Below, piece after piece: positions 54,334 to 62,839 of a stretch of 64,000 nt of DNA. Source of the stretch: G963677085 sp963677085. GTDB lineage: Bacteria > Planctomycetota > Planctomycetia > Pirellulales > Thermoguttaceae. Location: the NCBI GenBank assembly GCA_963677085.2, contig CAXXFH010000006.1:806001-870000 (forward strand), in the 5' to 3' direction. The number at the start of each line of letters is the position of its first letter. Position 1 is the stretch's first letter. A model generated the notes under the pieces. It did no database searches, was not told where the DNA came from, and saw only the letters and a list, made by a program, of their open reading frames with translations. Position numbers and translations under genes: made by a program.

Positions 54334-54864
54334 ATGTCCATCGAGTTCCATTGTCCTCAATGTCGACAATTGCTTCGCGTGGCCGACGAGACCGAGGGGA
54401 AGACTGCGCGGTGTCCGGCGTGTGGGACGTACTCGCGGGTGCCCGGTCGGGCGACGGGCGTTGCGGGCGAGAGCCCGTTTCAGGCGAGCGATCTGCCGCC
54501 GATCGACGCGGAAACCGCCGAAAATCCCTACGCGCCGCCGAGCACCTACGCCTCGGCGGCCGGGCCGGTTTACTCAACGCCGATGGCGAGCGACGGTCGA
54601 GCGACGGCCTCGCTCGTGCTGGGGATCATCGGGATCACGAGTAGCTGTTGCGGCGGCCTAAGCGGGTTGGCGTTGCCGATCTCGTTGGTGGGACTCGTGC
54701 TGGGAATCCTGGTCCTGCGAAGCGGCAATCCCAACGGCCGCGGCCAAGCCATTGCCGGCGTGATTCTCTGTGGGTTGCACCTGTTGCTGGCCGTACTGAT
54801 AATCGTGGCCGTGGCGAGCTTTGTGCTCCTCGATGTAGGCGCTTTCAAGCTGCTGATGCCTTGA
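54334..54864 (+). CDS. Zinc-ribbon membrane protein 3 (DUF4190-like)
   Basis: 176 residues, ATG 54334. Ribbon MSIEFHCPQCRQLLRV ... CPACGTYSRV, then a short Pro/Ser linker with NPYAPPSTYAS, then two helices typical of DUF4190: ATASLVLGIIGITSSCCGG plus LPISLVGLVLGILVLRSGN, and a third GVILCGLHLLLAVLIIVAVA. The third member of the cluster with the same N-terminal ribbon. Function unknown. Confidence 0.78.
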   Translation: MSIEFHCPQCRQLLRVADETEGKTARCPACGTYSRVPGRATGVAGESPFQASDLPPIDAETAENPYAPPSTYASAAGPVYSTPMASDGRATASLVLGIIGITSSCCGGLSGLALPISLVGLVLGILVLRSGNPNGRGQAIAGVILCGLHLLLAVLIIVAVASFVLLDVGAFKLLMP

Positions 54865-54949
54865 TGGCCAATGGCCGAGGAAGGACGAACGACCACGTCC
54901 CCGTGACCAATAGTCACGGGCCGGTCGATGGACGCAGCGCTCCTTTGGG

Positions 54950-55666
54950 TCATTGAGGCTTGGGCACTAGTACGTCATCCAGCAAGTTTCTTCCGGTATA
55001 GTTCCGGTATAGTTCCGGGAACACTCGGCGGGCGTCGTTGTTATTGAAGGTCCAGTCGATTATGGCTTTGCGGCGATTTCGGTCGCGGGCCCAAGTCGCC
55101 GCATGACGTTGAACTTCTTCGATTGTAGGAATCCGTCGCCCGAGGCATTGCTTGGTCAACACGGAGATTTCAATTTCTGCCATGTTCAGCCAACTGGCGT
55201 GCTTGGGTGTGTAGTGCCATACGATGCGTCGCAGAGATTGCTTCGCTTTCGTAGCGTCAAACGTTTCGATGAGGGACTTTTCGTTGTGCGTGTTGAGGTT
55301 GTCGAGAACCAAATGAATCCGACGAGCCTTGGGATAACGCTGAAGCAGATCACGCACGAATCGTGCGAAATCGGCCCGTTTGCGATGACGCCGAGCCTGG
55401 ACGAAGCGTTTGCCACCTTTCGGCTCAACGGCGACAAAGATACTGCACGTGCCGCAACGACGATACTCGTAGTCCTGCTTAGCCGCCTTGCCTGGTACGG
55501 CAGGCTTGAAGGGACACGTATCGTCCAGGAGTTGATACGGCTGCTCGTCCATGCAAATCAACGGTTCTCTCGGGTTGAACGCCTTTTCATACTGGTCGAG
55601 GACGTCCTCCATTCTGTCGCGAAACTCTTCGGTGAGTCTCGGAATGCACCATGTTTTTTTCGCCAT
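54950..55666 (-). CDS. IS630 transposase ORFB copy 2, altered C-terminus
   Basis: Same as ORFB of copy 1 up to PELYR, with Lys in VEPKGG. An 11-bp tandem duplication (GTTCCGGTATA) near 55000-55018 shifts the frame, so the end becomes NYTGRNLLDDVLVPKPQ and runs through the terminal repeat into flanking DNA. The DDE triad is intact. Entry from ORFA is by the A7 slip at 55654-55660. Confidence 0.85.
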   Translation of the reverse strand: MAKKTWCIPRLTEEFRDRMEDVLDQYEKAFNPREPLICMDEQPYQLLDDTCPFKPAVPGKAAKQDYEYRRCGTCSIFVAVEPKGGKRFVQARRHRKRADFARFVRDLLQRYPKARRIHLVLDNLNTHNEKSLIETFDATKAKQSLRRIVWHYTPKHASWLNMAEIEISVLTKQCLGRRIPTIEEVQRHAATWARDRNRRKAIIDWTFNNNDARRVFPELYRNYTGRNLLDDVLVPKPQ

Positions 55667-56140
55667 GGCTTCATGTCGTGCTCTTTCAGCCACAACGCAA
55701 CCTCGCTCTTGCTGATCGAATCGACGAAGCCTCGTTTCACGGCGTGCACGCAGAGTAGTTCCAGCGTCCAGCGGACGCGGCCCTCCGGCGGATCGCTGCA
55801 AGCCAACGCCACGACTTGCTGCTTCTGCCGTGGCGTAAACGTGGGCGGAGCACCGGATCGAGGGGCGTCGTACAACGCTTCCTCTAAACTCCCGGTACAG
55901 AACCGTTTACGCATACTGCGAACAGTTCGATCCGTGCAACCAACGTGTTCGGCAATCTCCTCATCCGTGAATCCTTCATCTGATTTCAGCAGAATCAAGG
56001 CACGCCGAACCACACGCACGGATCGCGTGCCGGTATGCACCAACTCCTGCAAATGCTGTCGGGCCTCGTCCTTGAGGCGTACAATGTGTTCCTTCATGCC
56101 GGTGCTTATACCACCGGAAACAATTTCATGGAAGGCGTAC
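54970..56140 (-). mobile_element. IS630-family insertion sequence, copy 2 (1171 bp)
   Basis: Same ends as copy 1, TA duplications at 54968-54969 and 56141-56142 within CTAG. 11 bp longer than the others owing to a tandem duplication near the left end. About 105 bp after zinc-ribbon gene 3. Confidence 0.95.
55558..56097 (-). CDS. IS630 transposase ORFA, copy 2
   Basis: Identical in sequence to ORFA of copy 1 (179 residues, HTH domain), with the slippery A7 kept. Confidence 0.9.
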   Translation of the reverse strand: MKEHIVRLKDEARQHLQELVHTGTRSVRVVRRALILLKSDEGFTDEEIAEHVGCTDRTVRSMRKRFCTGSLEEALYDAPRSGAPPTFTPRQKQQVVALACSDPPEGRVRWTLELLCVHAVKRGFVDSISKSEVALWLKEHDMKPWRKKHGAFRDSPKSFATEWRTSSTSMKRRSTRENR

Positions 56141-56160
56141 TAGGATCATCCTTGGTGCTC

Positions 56161-56180
56161 GTGGCCGCTGAAGCGGCCAC
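56161..56180. repeat. TGGCCGCTGAAGCGGCCA palindrome
   Basis: GTGGCCGCTGAAGCGGCCAC, 20 bp beyond IS630 copy 2 and followed by a CTCCTAACTTCCTACTCC tract ahead of the thiG stop. Confidence 0.7.
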
Positions 56181-56224
56181 GCCTTTTGGCTCCCAATGCC
56201 ACACTCCTAACTTCCTACTCCAAC

Positions 56225-57055
56225 TCACTTCGCCGCGATAGTGCCTTCGGTGGGACTGCTGGCTGTGGCGTAGAGTTTCTTCGGAATGCGGCCGGCTTGG
56301 TAGGCCAGGTGTCCCGCCTCGCAACCCATACGCATCGCTCGGGCCATGCGTAACGGATCCTTGGCGTGGGCGATGCCCGTGTTGAGCAACACGCCGTCGA
56401 CTCCCAACTCCATGGCTACGGTTACGTCGCTGGCCGTACCCACGCCGGCGTCGACGATTACCGGGTAGTCGGGATCACCGTCTTTGAGGTATTCCAGGCA
56501 GATGCGGATCGCATTGGGATTGAGCACGCCTTGGCCCGAGCCGATGGGGCTGCCGGCCGGCATCACGCTCGACGCACCGGCTTCCTTCAAACGCCGCGCG
56601 ACCACGGCGTCGTCGCCCGTGTAGCAGAGCACCTCGAACCCATCGGCCACGAGTTTCTCGGTTGCTTCAAGCGTAGCGACCGGGTCGGGCAGCAGCGTTT
56701 TGGTGTCGCCCAACACTTCGAGCTTCACCCAGTTGGCGCCCGGGTTTTCCATTTGCTCGAGGATTTCGCGGCCCAGGCGAGCGACGCGGATGGCATCGTC
56801 GGCCGTGAAGCATCCGGCCGTGTTGGGGAGGATCGTGTAGCGGTTGGTATCGATGAAATCGAGCAGGTTCTTGCCCTGTGCGTCGATTAGCCGCTCGCGG
56901 CGGACCGCCACAGTGATGCATTCGGCGCCGGAAAGGGCCAGCGCTTCGGCCATGATCTCGTAGTCGGCGTACTTGCCCGTGCCCACGATCAGGCGGCTCG
57001 CGAACGTATGGGAACCGATGCGTAGGGTATCCGACGCCGGGTTATCGGTGATCAT
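56225..57055 (-). CDS. thiG: Thiazole synthase ThiG
   Basis: Makes the thiazole phosphate of thiamine from deoxyxylulose phosphate, dehydroglycine and ThiS thiocarboxylate. 276 residues, start ATG 57055 (MITDNPASDTLRIG) with GGAGGAGG 8 nt upstream. Motifs: FASRLIVGTGKYADYE (Lys for the DXP Schiff base is expected in VKLEVLGD), LPNTAGCFTADDAIRVARL, VMPAGSPIGSGQG, PVIVDAGVGTASDVTVAMELG and DGVLLNTGIAHAKDP. Full length. Directly follows thiS. Confidence 0.95.
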   Translation of the reverse strand: MITDNPASDTLRIGSHTFASRLIVGTGKYADYEIMAEALALSGAECITVAVRRERLIDAQGKNLLDFIDTNRYTILPNTAGCFTADDAIRVARLGREILEQMENPGANWVKLEVLGDTKTLLPDPVATLEATEKLVADGFEVLCYTGDDAVVARRLKEAGASSVMPAGSPIGSGQGVLNPNAIRICLEYLKDGDPDYPVIVDAGVGTASDVTVAMELGVDGVLLNTGIAHAKDPLRMARAMRMGCEAGHLAYQAGRIPKKLYATASSPTEGTIAAK

Positions 57056-57059
57056 GACA

Positions 57060-57260
57060 CTAACCTCCTCCAACTAGGGTGACGATTTCCAGGCGATCGC
57101 CGGCATTCAATAGGTGCTCGGCATGCTTTGCCCGAGGCACCAACTCGAGATTCACCTCGACGGCCACATGCTTACCAGCCAGATTCAACTCTTCGAGCAA
57201 TCGGGCCACGGTGATGCCGTCGTCGACCTCGCGCGGCTGGTCGTTGATGATGATTTCCAC
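57060..57260 (-). CDS. thiS: Sulfur carrier protein ThiS
   Basis: 66 residues from GTG 57260 (VEIIINDQPREVDDGITVAR). Ubiquitin-like sulfur carrier; ends LVGGG so the C-terminal Gly-Gly needed for thiocarboxylation is present. The GGA GGA GGT codons for these glycines also form the ribosome-binding site of thiG, whose ATG is 4 bp beyond the thiS stop. An open frame upstream to 57392 is not needed by the family. Confidence 0.92.
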   Translation of the reverse strand: MEIIINDQPREVDDGITVARLLEELNLAGKHVAVEVNLELVPRAKHAEHLLNAGDRLEIVTLVGGG

Positions 57261-57350
57261 GAGTCCGACTCGCTTGTGTAGGATGGGCGGGCAGCGATGA
57301 AGCGTGTATTCTAGCGCTGCTGCCGACTGGGGACAAGGGTGGTGGATGTT

Positions 57351-57490
57351 CAATGACCAAGCCACAATGACCAAGGAAGTTCCGATGACCAAGTACGAAT
57401 GACAGTAGTCGCCGGATGTCGGATAGCTCCGATGCCTCTATTGATCATTAGTGCTTGGTGTTTCATTGGTCGTTGTGGCTTGGTCATTTG
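57351..57490. repeat. Inverted-repeat element with CAATGACCAAGCCACAA arms
   Basis: Left arm CAATGACCAAGCCACAATGA (57351) and right arm, reverse-complemented, CAAATGACCAAGCCACAACG ending at 57490. The inner part repeats GATGACCAAG-like units. About 140 bp, AT-richer than flanking genes, non-coding, upstream of thiS. Confidence 0.7.
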
Positions 57491-57510
57491 TTCATTGCCC
57501 CGTTCGGCCA

Positions 57511-57552
57511 ACAAACAAAGCCCGGGGGCTCGCCTGCCCGGGCTTTGTTTGT
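57511..57552. terminator. Strong bidirectional terminator
   Basis: Perfect 16-bp stem ACAAACAAAGCCCGGG / CCCGGGCTTTGTTTGT with a 10-base loop; T-rich on one side, A-rich on the other. It lies 31 bp beyond the stop of the minus-strand gene at 57583. Confidence 0.85.
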
Positions 57553-57582
57553 TCGATCGGTAATCAGCACACGCCAGCCCGA

Positions 57583-58113
57583 CTATTCGACCGGCGCTGC
57601 TCCAACGGCCGCCACGTTGCGGAACTTAGTCACGTCCAAGGGCACCAGGGCCTCGGTCAGGACGCGTCCGGCATTGTGCGCGGCCGGATTCCAGGGAACG
57701 GCGTAGGCTGCCACGTTGCCTGTGGTGATTTCGGCCACATAGACCACGGCCAATCCGGGCTGCATTCGCGAGCCGCCACGGCGCAAGTTGGCCATGCCGG
57801 TGACCATGAGGAACTTGGGATTCTTGGCCGGGTCGACGCCCAGGTCGTTAAGCACGTTGTAACGGAAGAAAGCCGTGAACTTGCCGGCCTGTTTGTTGAG
57901 CACCGTCGCACGCAACTCGCCGGTGAGGAAATCCAAAAAGAAGACGGCCTCGACATCTTCGTCTACCGGGCCGGTGGCCATGGCAAACGTGTCCAGGCTA
58001 TCGGTAGCCACGGCGTGAATCGGGCTCTGCGGCCACAGTCCGCCCGCTACCAGGCCCAAAACCAATCCTACAGCCAGCCAGGCAAACCGGCCGGTCAACA
58101 GCCTTTCGAGCAT
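57583..58113 (-). CDS. Conserved single-pass membrane protein of unknown function
   Basis: 176 residues, ATG 58113 with GAAGGAG 8 nt upstream. N-terminal helix AWLAVGLVLGLVAGGLWP. The following 145 residues form a beta-rich domain (DEDVEAVFFLDFLTGELRATVLN, FLMVTGMANLRRG, GLAVVYVAEITTGNVAAYAVPW). The pattern is familiar from planctomycete proteins but has no named function. Probably anchored with the domain outside the membrane. Confidence 0.7.
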   Translation of the reverse strand: MLERLLTGRFAWLAVGLVLGLVAGGLWPQSPIHAVATDSLDTFAMATGPVDEDVEAVFFLDFLTGELRATVLNKQAGKFTAFFRYNVLNDLGVDPAKNPKFLMVTGMANLRRGGSRMQPGLAVVYVAEITTGNVAAYAVPWNPAAHNAGRVLTEALVPLDVTKFRNVAAVGAAPVE

Positions 58114-58395
58114 GGCAACATCTCCTTCAACGGATTGCAGGTGAGCATACGGGAACCGGGCGGAGATGAAAGTATCGACTCAGAAAAAGCCTGAGCTCCG
58201 TCGCCTGAGATCCACTGGAAAGTGAACACTCAACCGCCCACGCCCAACCCCTTTATCGTACCCGGTTTCGCAACCAAACGCCAGCCGAACCGCCGCCCGG
58301 TTTCGCCAGCGCCCCGCTCGTTTCCACGCTTCGCGTCGCGACCTGCCAAAAACGTCACCACTTGGCAGTCCCGGACGCGGAAGCGTCCGACCAAC

Positions 58396-58420
58396 GGTTC
58401 CCACGCAAAGCATGGGAACC
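58396..58420. repeat. GGTTCCCACGC-type hairpin
   Basis: GGTTCCCACGCAAAGCATGG-GAACC, a relative of 17499-17530. The remainder of 58114-58482 shows no gene. Confidence 0.6.
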
Positions 58421-58482
58421 AGGACAACGGCATACCTCTTGGGGGTTGTTGTGCGATTCCCGAACTGCTTTTTTCCGGCCCC

Positions 58483-58511
58483 TTGCAAAGCCAATCAAAT
58501 CGGTCTATAAA
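58483..58511 (+). promoter_or_regulatory. Sigma70-type promoter of the Gfo/Idh/MocA gene
   Basis: TTGCAA at 58483-58488 and TATAAA at 58506-58511 with a 17-bp spacer, 61 bp before the start codon. Confidence 0.6.
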
Positions 58512-58572
58512 CGCGATCCATAGCCCGGGCCGATTCACGATAGACTGTTAGGCACTTTGGAAGGAGGTCACA

Positions 58573-59766
58573 ATGGGGACGATCAACGTAGCCCTGATCG
58601 GGCAAGGCTTCATGGGGCGCACTCACTCGAACGCTTGGGGCCAGGTAGCCAAGTTTTTCAAGCCCACACTGAAGCCGGTCATGCACACCGTCTTCGGCCA
58701 GGAGGCAGAAAACCCCCAGGCGTTTGCCGATAACTGGGGATGGCAAAATGCCTCGACCGATTGGGAAGCAACCGTTGCCTCGTCGGACATCGGCTTGGTT
58801 GACATTGTGACGCCGAACTTCATGCATGCCCCGCCGGCAAGGGCCGCCATCGCGGCCGGCAAGCCCGTGGCCTGCGAGAAGCCGATTGCCGGCACGTTGG
58901 ACGACGCCCGCCAAATGGCCGAGTCGGCCAAGGCCAAGGGCGTGAAGACCTTCGTCTGGTTCAACTATCGTCGCTGCCCGGCCGTAGCGTTGGCCCACAA
59001 GATGGTGGCCGCTGGCGAGTTGGGTGACATTCGCCACGTTCGGGCGACCTACCTGCAAGACTGGGCCGACGAGTCGGTGCCGCTTTTGTGGCGGTTCGAG
59101 AAAGAGTGGGCTGGCTCCGGTGCCCATGGCGATCTGAACGCCCACATCGTCGACATGACCCGCTTCGTGACCGGCAGCGAGGTTACCGAGATCGCCGGAG
59201 CGATTGCCGAGACGTTCATCAAAGAGCGAACCCTGGCCGGCGGCGTGTCCGGCGGCGGCATCAAGGACGGCGGCACGGCAGCGGCTGGCAAAGGGAAGGT
59301 TACGGTCGACGACGCCGTACTGTTCCTCGCCCGTTTCGCCAACGGTGCCGTGGCTAGCTACGAAGCGGCCCGTCAGGCAACCGGAAACCTCAACCGCAAC
59401 ACGTTCGAGATCAACGGCACGAAGGGCTCGCTGAAATTCGACTTCGAGCGGATGAACGAATTGCAGTACTACGACGCTCGGCTGCCGCGTGCCGTGCAGG
59501 GGTGGAACACTATCATGTGTACCCACGGCGGCGAGTATCCCGAGGGTCATCCCTACGTGGCCAACTGGTGGCCCGACGCTCACATTATCGGCTACGAACA
59601 CGGCTTCACCAACCAGGCCTACGACATCCTCCGCGTGTTGGCCGGCGAAGAGCCCACGGTGCCAATTCCCGACTTCGAAGACGCCTACCAGACGCAACGT
59701 GTCCTTGAAGCCGCACTGGTGGCGGCCGAAGAACGCCGCCCGGTGAACATGGACGAGGTGAAGTAG
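58573..59766 (+). CDS. Gfo/Idh/MocA-family oxidoreductase
   Basis: 397 residues, ATG 58573 with AAGGAGGT 7 nt upstream. NAD(P)-binding INVALIGQGFMGRTHSNAW, DIVTPNFMHAPPARAAIAAGKPVACEKPIAGTLDDA (EKP motif with catalytic Lys), FNYRRCPAVALAHKMVAAGELGDIRHVR and HGDLNAHIVDMTRFVTG (His/Asp of the sugar site). These enzymes oxidise or reduce sugars and inositols. Given the TIM-barrel isomerase at 8738 and inositol-phosphate synthase, an inositol or sugar substrate is plausible but unproven. The IS630 copy 3 lies 145 bp after. Confidence 0.92.
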   Translation: MGTINVALIGQGFMGRTHSNAWGQVAKFFKPTLKPVMHTVFGQEAENPQAFADNWGWQNASTDWEATVASSDIGLVDIVTPNFMHAPPARAAIAAGKPVACEKPIAGTLDDARQMAESAKAKGVKTFVWFNYRRCPAVALAHKMVAAGELGDIRHVRATYLQDWADESVPLLWRFEKEWAGSGAHGDLNAHIVDMTRFVTGSEVTEIAGAIAETFIKERTLAGGVSGGGIKDGGTAAAGKGKVTVDDAVLFLARFANGAVASYEAARQATGNLNRNTFEINGTKGSLKFDFERMNELQYYDARLPRAVQGWNTIMCTHGGEYPEGHPYVANWWPDAHIIGYEHGFTNQAYDILRVLAGEEPTVPIPDFEDAYQTQRVLEAALVAAEERRPVNMDEVK

Positions 59767-59915
59767 AAACTAGGGACGCGGGGTTCGAGGCTAGAGGGTC
59801 GTGGCGTGCCGCTTCAACAGCCACGGCTTCACCAACGCGTTCACGAGAATACCCCCTGGGGATTCATTTCCCCACCACGAGCTGCGAACGTCCCCTTCGC
59901 AGCTCGACTAGTACG

Positions 59916-60596
59916 TCATCCAGCAAGTTTCTTCCGGTATAGTTCCGGGAACACTCGGCGGGCGTCGTTGTTATTGAAGGTCCAGTCGATTATGGCTTTG
60001 CGGCGATTTCGGTCGCGGGCCCAAGTCGCCGCATGACGTTGAACTTCTTCGATTGTAGGAATCCGTCGCCCGAGGCATTGCTTGGTCAACACGGAGATTT
60101 CAATTTCTGCCATGTTCAGCCAACTGGCGTGCTTGGGTGTGTAGTGCCATACGATGCGTCGCAGAGATTGCTTCGCTTTCGTAGCGTCAAACGTTTCGAT
60201 GAGGGACTTTTCGTTGTGCGTGTTGAGGTTGTCGAGAACCAAATGAATCCGACGAGCCTTGGGATAACGCTGAAGCAGATCACGCACGAATCGTGCGAAA
60301 TCGGCCCGTTTGCGATGACGCCGAGCCTGGACGAAGCGTTTGCCACCTTTCGGCTCAACGGCGACAAAGATACTGCACGTGCCGCAACGACGATACTCGT
60401 AGTCCTGCTTAGCCGCCTTGCCTGGTACGGCAGGCTTGAAGGGACACGTATCGTCCAGGAGTTGATACGGCTGCTCGTCCATGCAAATCAACGGTTCTCT
60501 CGGGTTGAACGCCTTTTCATACTGGTCGAGGACGTCCTCCATTCTGTCGCGAAACTCTTCGGTGAGTCTCGGAATGCACCATGTTTTTTTCGCCAT
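59916..60596 (-). CDS. IS630 transposase ORFB, copy 3
   Basis: DDE catalytic part identical to that of copy 4, VEPKGG variant; joined to ORFA by the A7 run 60584-60590. Confidence 0.9.
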   Translation of the reverse strand: MAKKTWCIPRLTEEFRDRMEDVLDQYEKAFNPREPLICMDEQPYQLLDDTCPFKPAVPGKAAKQDYEYRRCGTCSIFVAVEPKGGKRFVQARRHRKRADFARFVRDLLQRYPKARRIHLVLDNLNTHNEKSLIETFDATKAKQSLRRIVWHYTPKHASWLNMAEIEISVLTKQCLGRRIPTIEEVQRHAATWARDRNRRKAIIDWTFNNNDARRVFPELYRKKLAG

Positions 60597-61027
60597 GGCT
60601 TCATGTCGTGCTCTTTCAGCCACAACGCAACCTCGCTCTTGCTGATCGAATCGACGAAGCCTCGTTTCACGGCGTGCACGCAGAGTAGTTCCAGCGTCCA
60701 GCGGACGCGGCCCTCCGGCGGATCGCTGCAAGCCAACGCCACGACTTGCTGCTTCTGCCGTGGCGTAAACGTGGGCGGAGCACCGGATCGAGGGGCGTCG
60801 TACAACGCTTCCTCTAAACTCCCGGTACAGAACCGTTTACGCATACTGCGAACAGTTCGATCCGTGCAACCAACGTGTTCGGCAATCTCCTCATCCGTGA
60901 ATCCTTCATCTGATTTCAGCAGAATCAAGGCACGCCGAACCACACGCACGGATCGCGTGCCGGTATGCACCAACTCCTGCAAATGCTGTCGGGCCTCGTC
61001 CTTGAGGCGTACAATGTGTTCCTTCAT
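60488..61027 (-). CDS. IS630 transposase ORFA, copy 3
   Basis: 179-residue HTH part, identical in sequence to copies 1, 2 and 4. Confidence 0.9.
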   Translation of the reverse strand: MKEHIVRLKDEARQHLQELVHTGTRSVRVVRRALILLKSDEGFTDEEIAEHVGCTDRTVRSMRKRFCTGSLEEALYDAPRSGAPPTFTPRQKQQVVALACSDPPEGRVRWTLELLCVHAVKRGFVDSISKSEVALWLKEHDMKPWRKKHGAFRDSPKSFATEWRTSSTSMKRRSTRENR

Positions 61028-61138
61028 GCCGGTGCTTATACCACCGGAAACAATTTCATGGAAGGCGTACTAGGTTCGTCGCGCGACGATGGGCGTTGCG
61101 GGCAGATGGAGACTGCCCGCAGCGCCCCCTTTTTTCGC

Positions 61139-61819
61139 TTAATCTCGACTCCCGCCCGTGAACCGCATCAACAGGTACAGCAGCGTCATGATCGCCTGGA
61201 GCGTGGCGGCTACGTAGGTCATGGCGGCGGCGTTGAGGACCTTGTTCACGTAGACCATCTCATCCGGCGGCACGATGCCGAGTTTCACGAGCTGGGCCTT
61301 GGCACGATTGCTGGCGTTGAACTCTACCGGCAGGTTGATTACCTGAAAGAAGACCACGCAGCTAAACAGCGCGATGCCTAGCAGGATCAACGGCTGCAAC
61401 GTCAGGAACGCTCCCAGGATTACGAGGATGATGCCGGCGTTGCTACCAAAGCCGGCAGCCGGCACGGCGGCGTTGCGAATCATCAGTGGGGCGTAGTTCT
61501 TGGCGTCCTGAATGGCGTGCCCTGCCTCGTGCGCGGCAATGCCGACGGCCGCCAGGCTGGGCGTTTGGTATACCTCGGGGCTGAGTCGCAAGACTTTGTG
61601 CCGCGGGTCGTAGTGGTCGCTGAGGTGGCCGGGCACTTGCTCGATTTCCACCTGCTGCAAACCGGCCGAATCGAGCACGTAGCGAGCGGCGGCGGCTCCG
61701 CTCAGCGGGGCCCGCATCTGTTGGGCCCGCGCGTACGTCGAGCGAACCATCGCCTGCGCCCAAAGCCCTAGCAAAAATGCCGGGGCGATCATCAGGAAAT
61801 ACAACGGGTCGAAAAACAT
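61139..61819 (-). CDS. YugP-type membrane zinc metallopeptidase
   Basis: 226 residues, ATG 61819 with AAGGAG upstream. LYFLMIAPAFLLGLWAQAMV is the first helix, then IEQVPGHLSDHYDPRHKVLRLSPEVY, GIAAHEAGHAIQDA (HExxH near residue 115) and two further helices (IILVILGAFLTLQPLILLGI, LFSCVVFFQVINLPVEFNASNRA, with the Glu of PVEFNAS as candidate third ligand). This is the Zn_peptidase_2 family of membrane-embedded proteases. IS630 copy 3 is 68 bp beyond its stop. Confidence 0.9.
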   Translation of the reverse strand: MFFDPLYFLMIAPAFLLGLWAQAMVRSTYARAQQMRAPLSGAAAARYVLDSAGLQQVEIEQVPGHLSDHYDPRHKVLRLSPEVYQTPSLAAVGIAAHEAGHAIQDAKNYAPLMIRNAAVPAAGFGSNAGIILVILGAFLTLQPLILLGIALFSCVVFFQVINLPVEFNASNRAKAQLVKLGIVPPDEMVYVNKVLNAAAMTYVAATLQAIMTLLYLLMRFTGGSRD

Positions 61820-61948
61820 TTCTTACTGCTCCTTCGCGGCCGTCACCGCGACAGCCACGGTTATTACTGGTTATTCGCTCTTCAGATGGCGATCTTGCTT
61901 GAGTTTTCTCGATATGCCTGCTCGTGCTCTGGCAAAGCCGAAAAATTC

Positions 61949-62011
61949 GGGTGCCAGTGGCAGCTTGCCTGCCTTTGCTTCGCCAGTAGCGGACAAGCTG
62001 CCAGGGCACCC
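61949..62011. repeat. GGGTGCCA-bounded double hairpin, copy E
   Basis: GGGTGCCA at 61949 and GGGCACCC at 62004. The inner sequence has GTGGCAGCTTG and CAAGCTGCC arms. The rest of 61820-62153 shows no gene. Confidence 0.7.
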
Positions 62012-62158
62012 GTCAATCAAGAGTTGACGGAACACCGCCTCTCGTCCCCTTAGACGCCTTCCGCATCCTAATGGTTACCAACAAGCGCAGCAATCCCATG
62101 AGAAATTCTACGCAGTTCGGCAACGGGCGGTTCAGAAGTCGATCAGGCGACTAGTACG

Positions 62159-62839
62159 TCATCCAGCAAGTTTCTTCCGGTATAGTTCCGGGAACACTCG
62201 GCGGGCGTCGTTGTTATTGAAGGTCCAGTCGATTATGGCTTTGCGGCGATTTCGGTCGCGGGCCCAAGTCGCCGCATGACGTTGAACTTCTTCGATTGTA
62301 GGAATCCGTCGCCCGAGGCATTGCTTGGTCAACACGGAGATTTCAATTTCTGCCATGTTCAGCCAACTGGCGTGCTTGGGTGTGTAGTGCCATACGATGC
62401 GTCGCAGAGATTGCTTCGCTTTCGTAGCGTCAAACGTTTCGATGAGGGACTTTTCGTTGTGCGTGTTGAGGTTGTCGAGAACCAAATGAATCCGACGAGC
62501 CTTGGGATAACGCTGAAGCAGATCACGCACGAATCGTGCGAAATCGGCCCGTTTGCGATGACGCCGAGCCTGGACGAAGCGTTTGCCACCTTTCGGCTCA
62601 ACGGCGACAAAGATACTGCACGTGCCGCAACGACGATACTCGTAGTCCTGCTTAGCCGCCTTGCCTGGTACGGCAGGCTTGAAGGGACACGTATCGTCCA
62701 GGAGTTGATACGGCTGCTCGTCCATGCAAATCAACGGTTCTCTCGGGTTGAACGCCTTTTCATACTGGTCGAGGACGTCCTCCATTCTGTCGCGAAACTC
62801 TTCGGTGAGTCTCGGAATGCACCATGTTTTTTTCGCCAT
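62159..62839 (-). CDS. IS630 transposase ORFB, copy 4
   Basis: As in copy 3; A7 slip site at 62827-62833. Confidence 0.9.
   Translation of the reverse strand: MAKKTWCIPRLTEEFRDRMEDVLDQYEKAFNPREPLICMDEQPYQLLDDTCPFKPAVPGKAAKQDYEYRRCGTCSIFVAVEPKGGKRFVQARRHRKRADFARFVRDLLQRYPKARRIHLVLDNLNTHNEKSLIETFDATKAKQSLRRIVWHYTPKHASWLNMAEIEISVLTKQCLGRRIPTIEEVQRHAATWARDRNRRKAIIDWTFNNNDARRVFPELYRKKLAG

Larger units (their letters stand above)
59911..61070 (-). mobile_element. IS630-family insertion sequence, copy 3 (1160 bp)
   Basis: Ends and TA-in-CTAG flanks (59909-59910, 61071-61072) as in copy 1. Apparently identical to copy 4. Confidence 0.95.

Noticed and set aside
57351..57490. CRISPR-like repeat of GACCAA units near thiS
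   Set aside because: The units are short, irregular and arranged as an inverted repeat; there are no spacers of uniform size and no cas genes.
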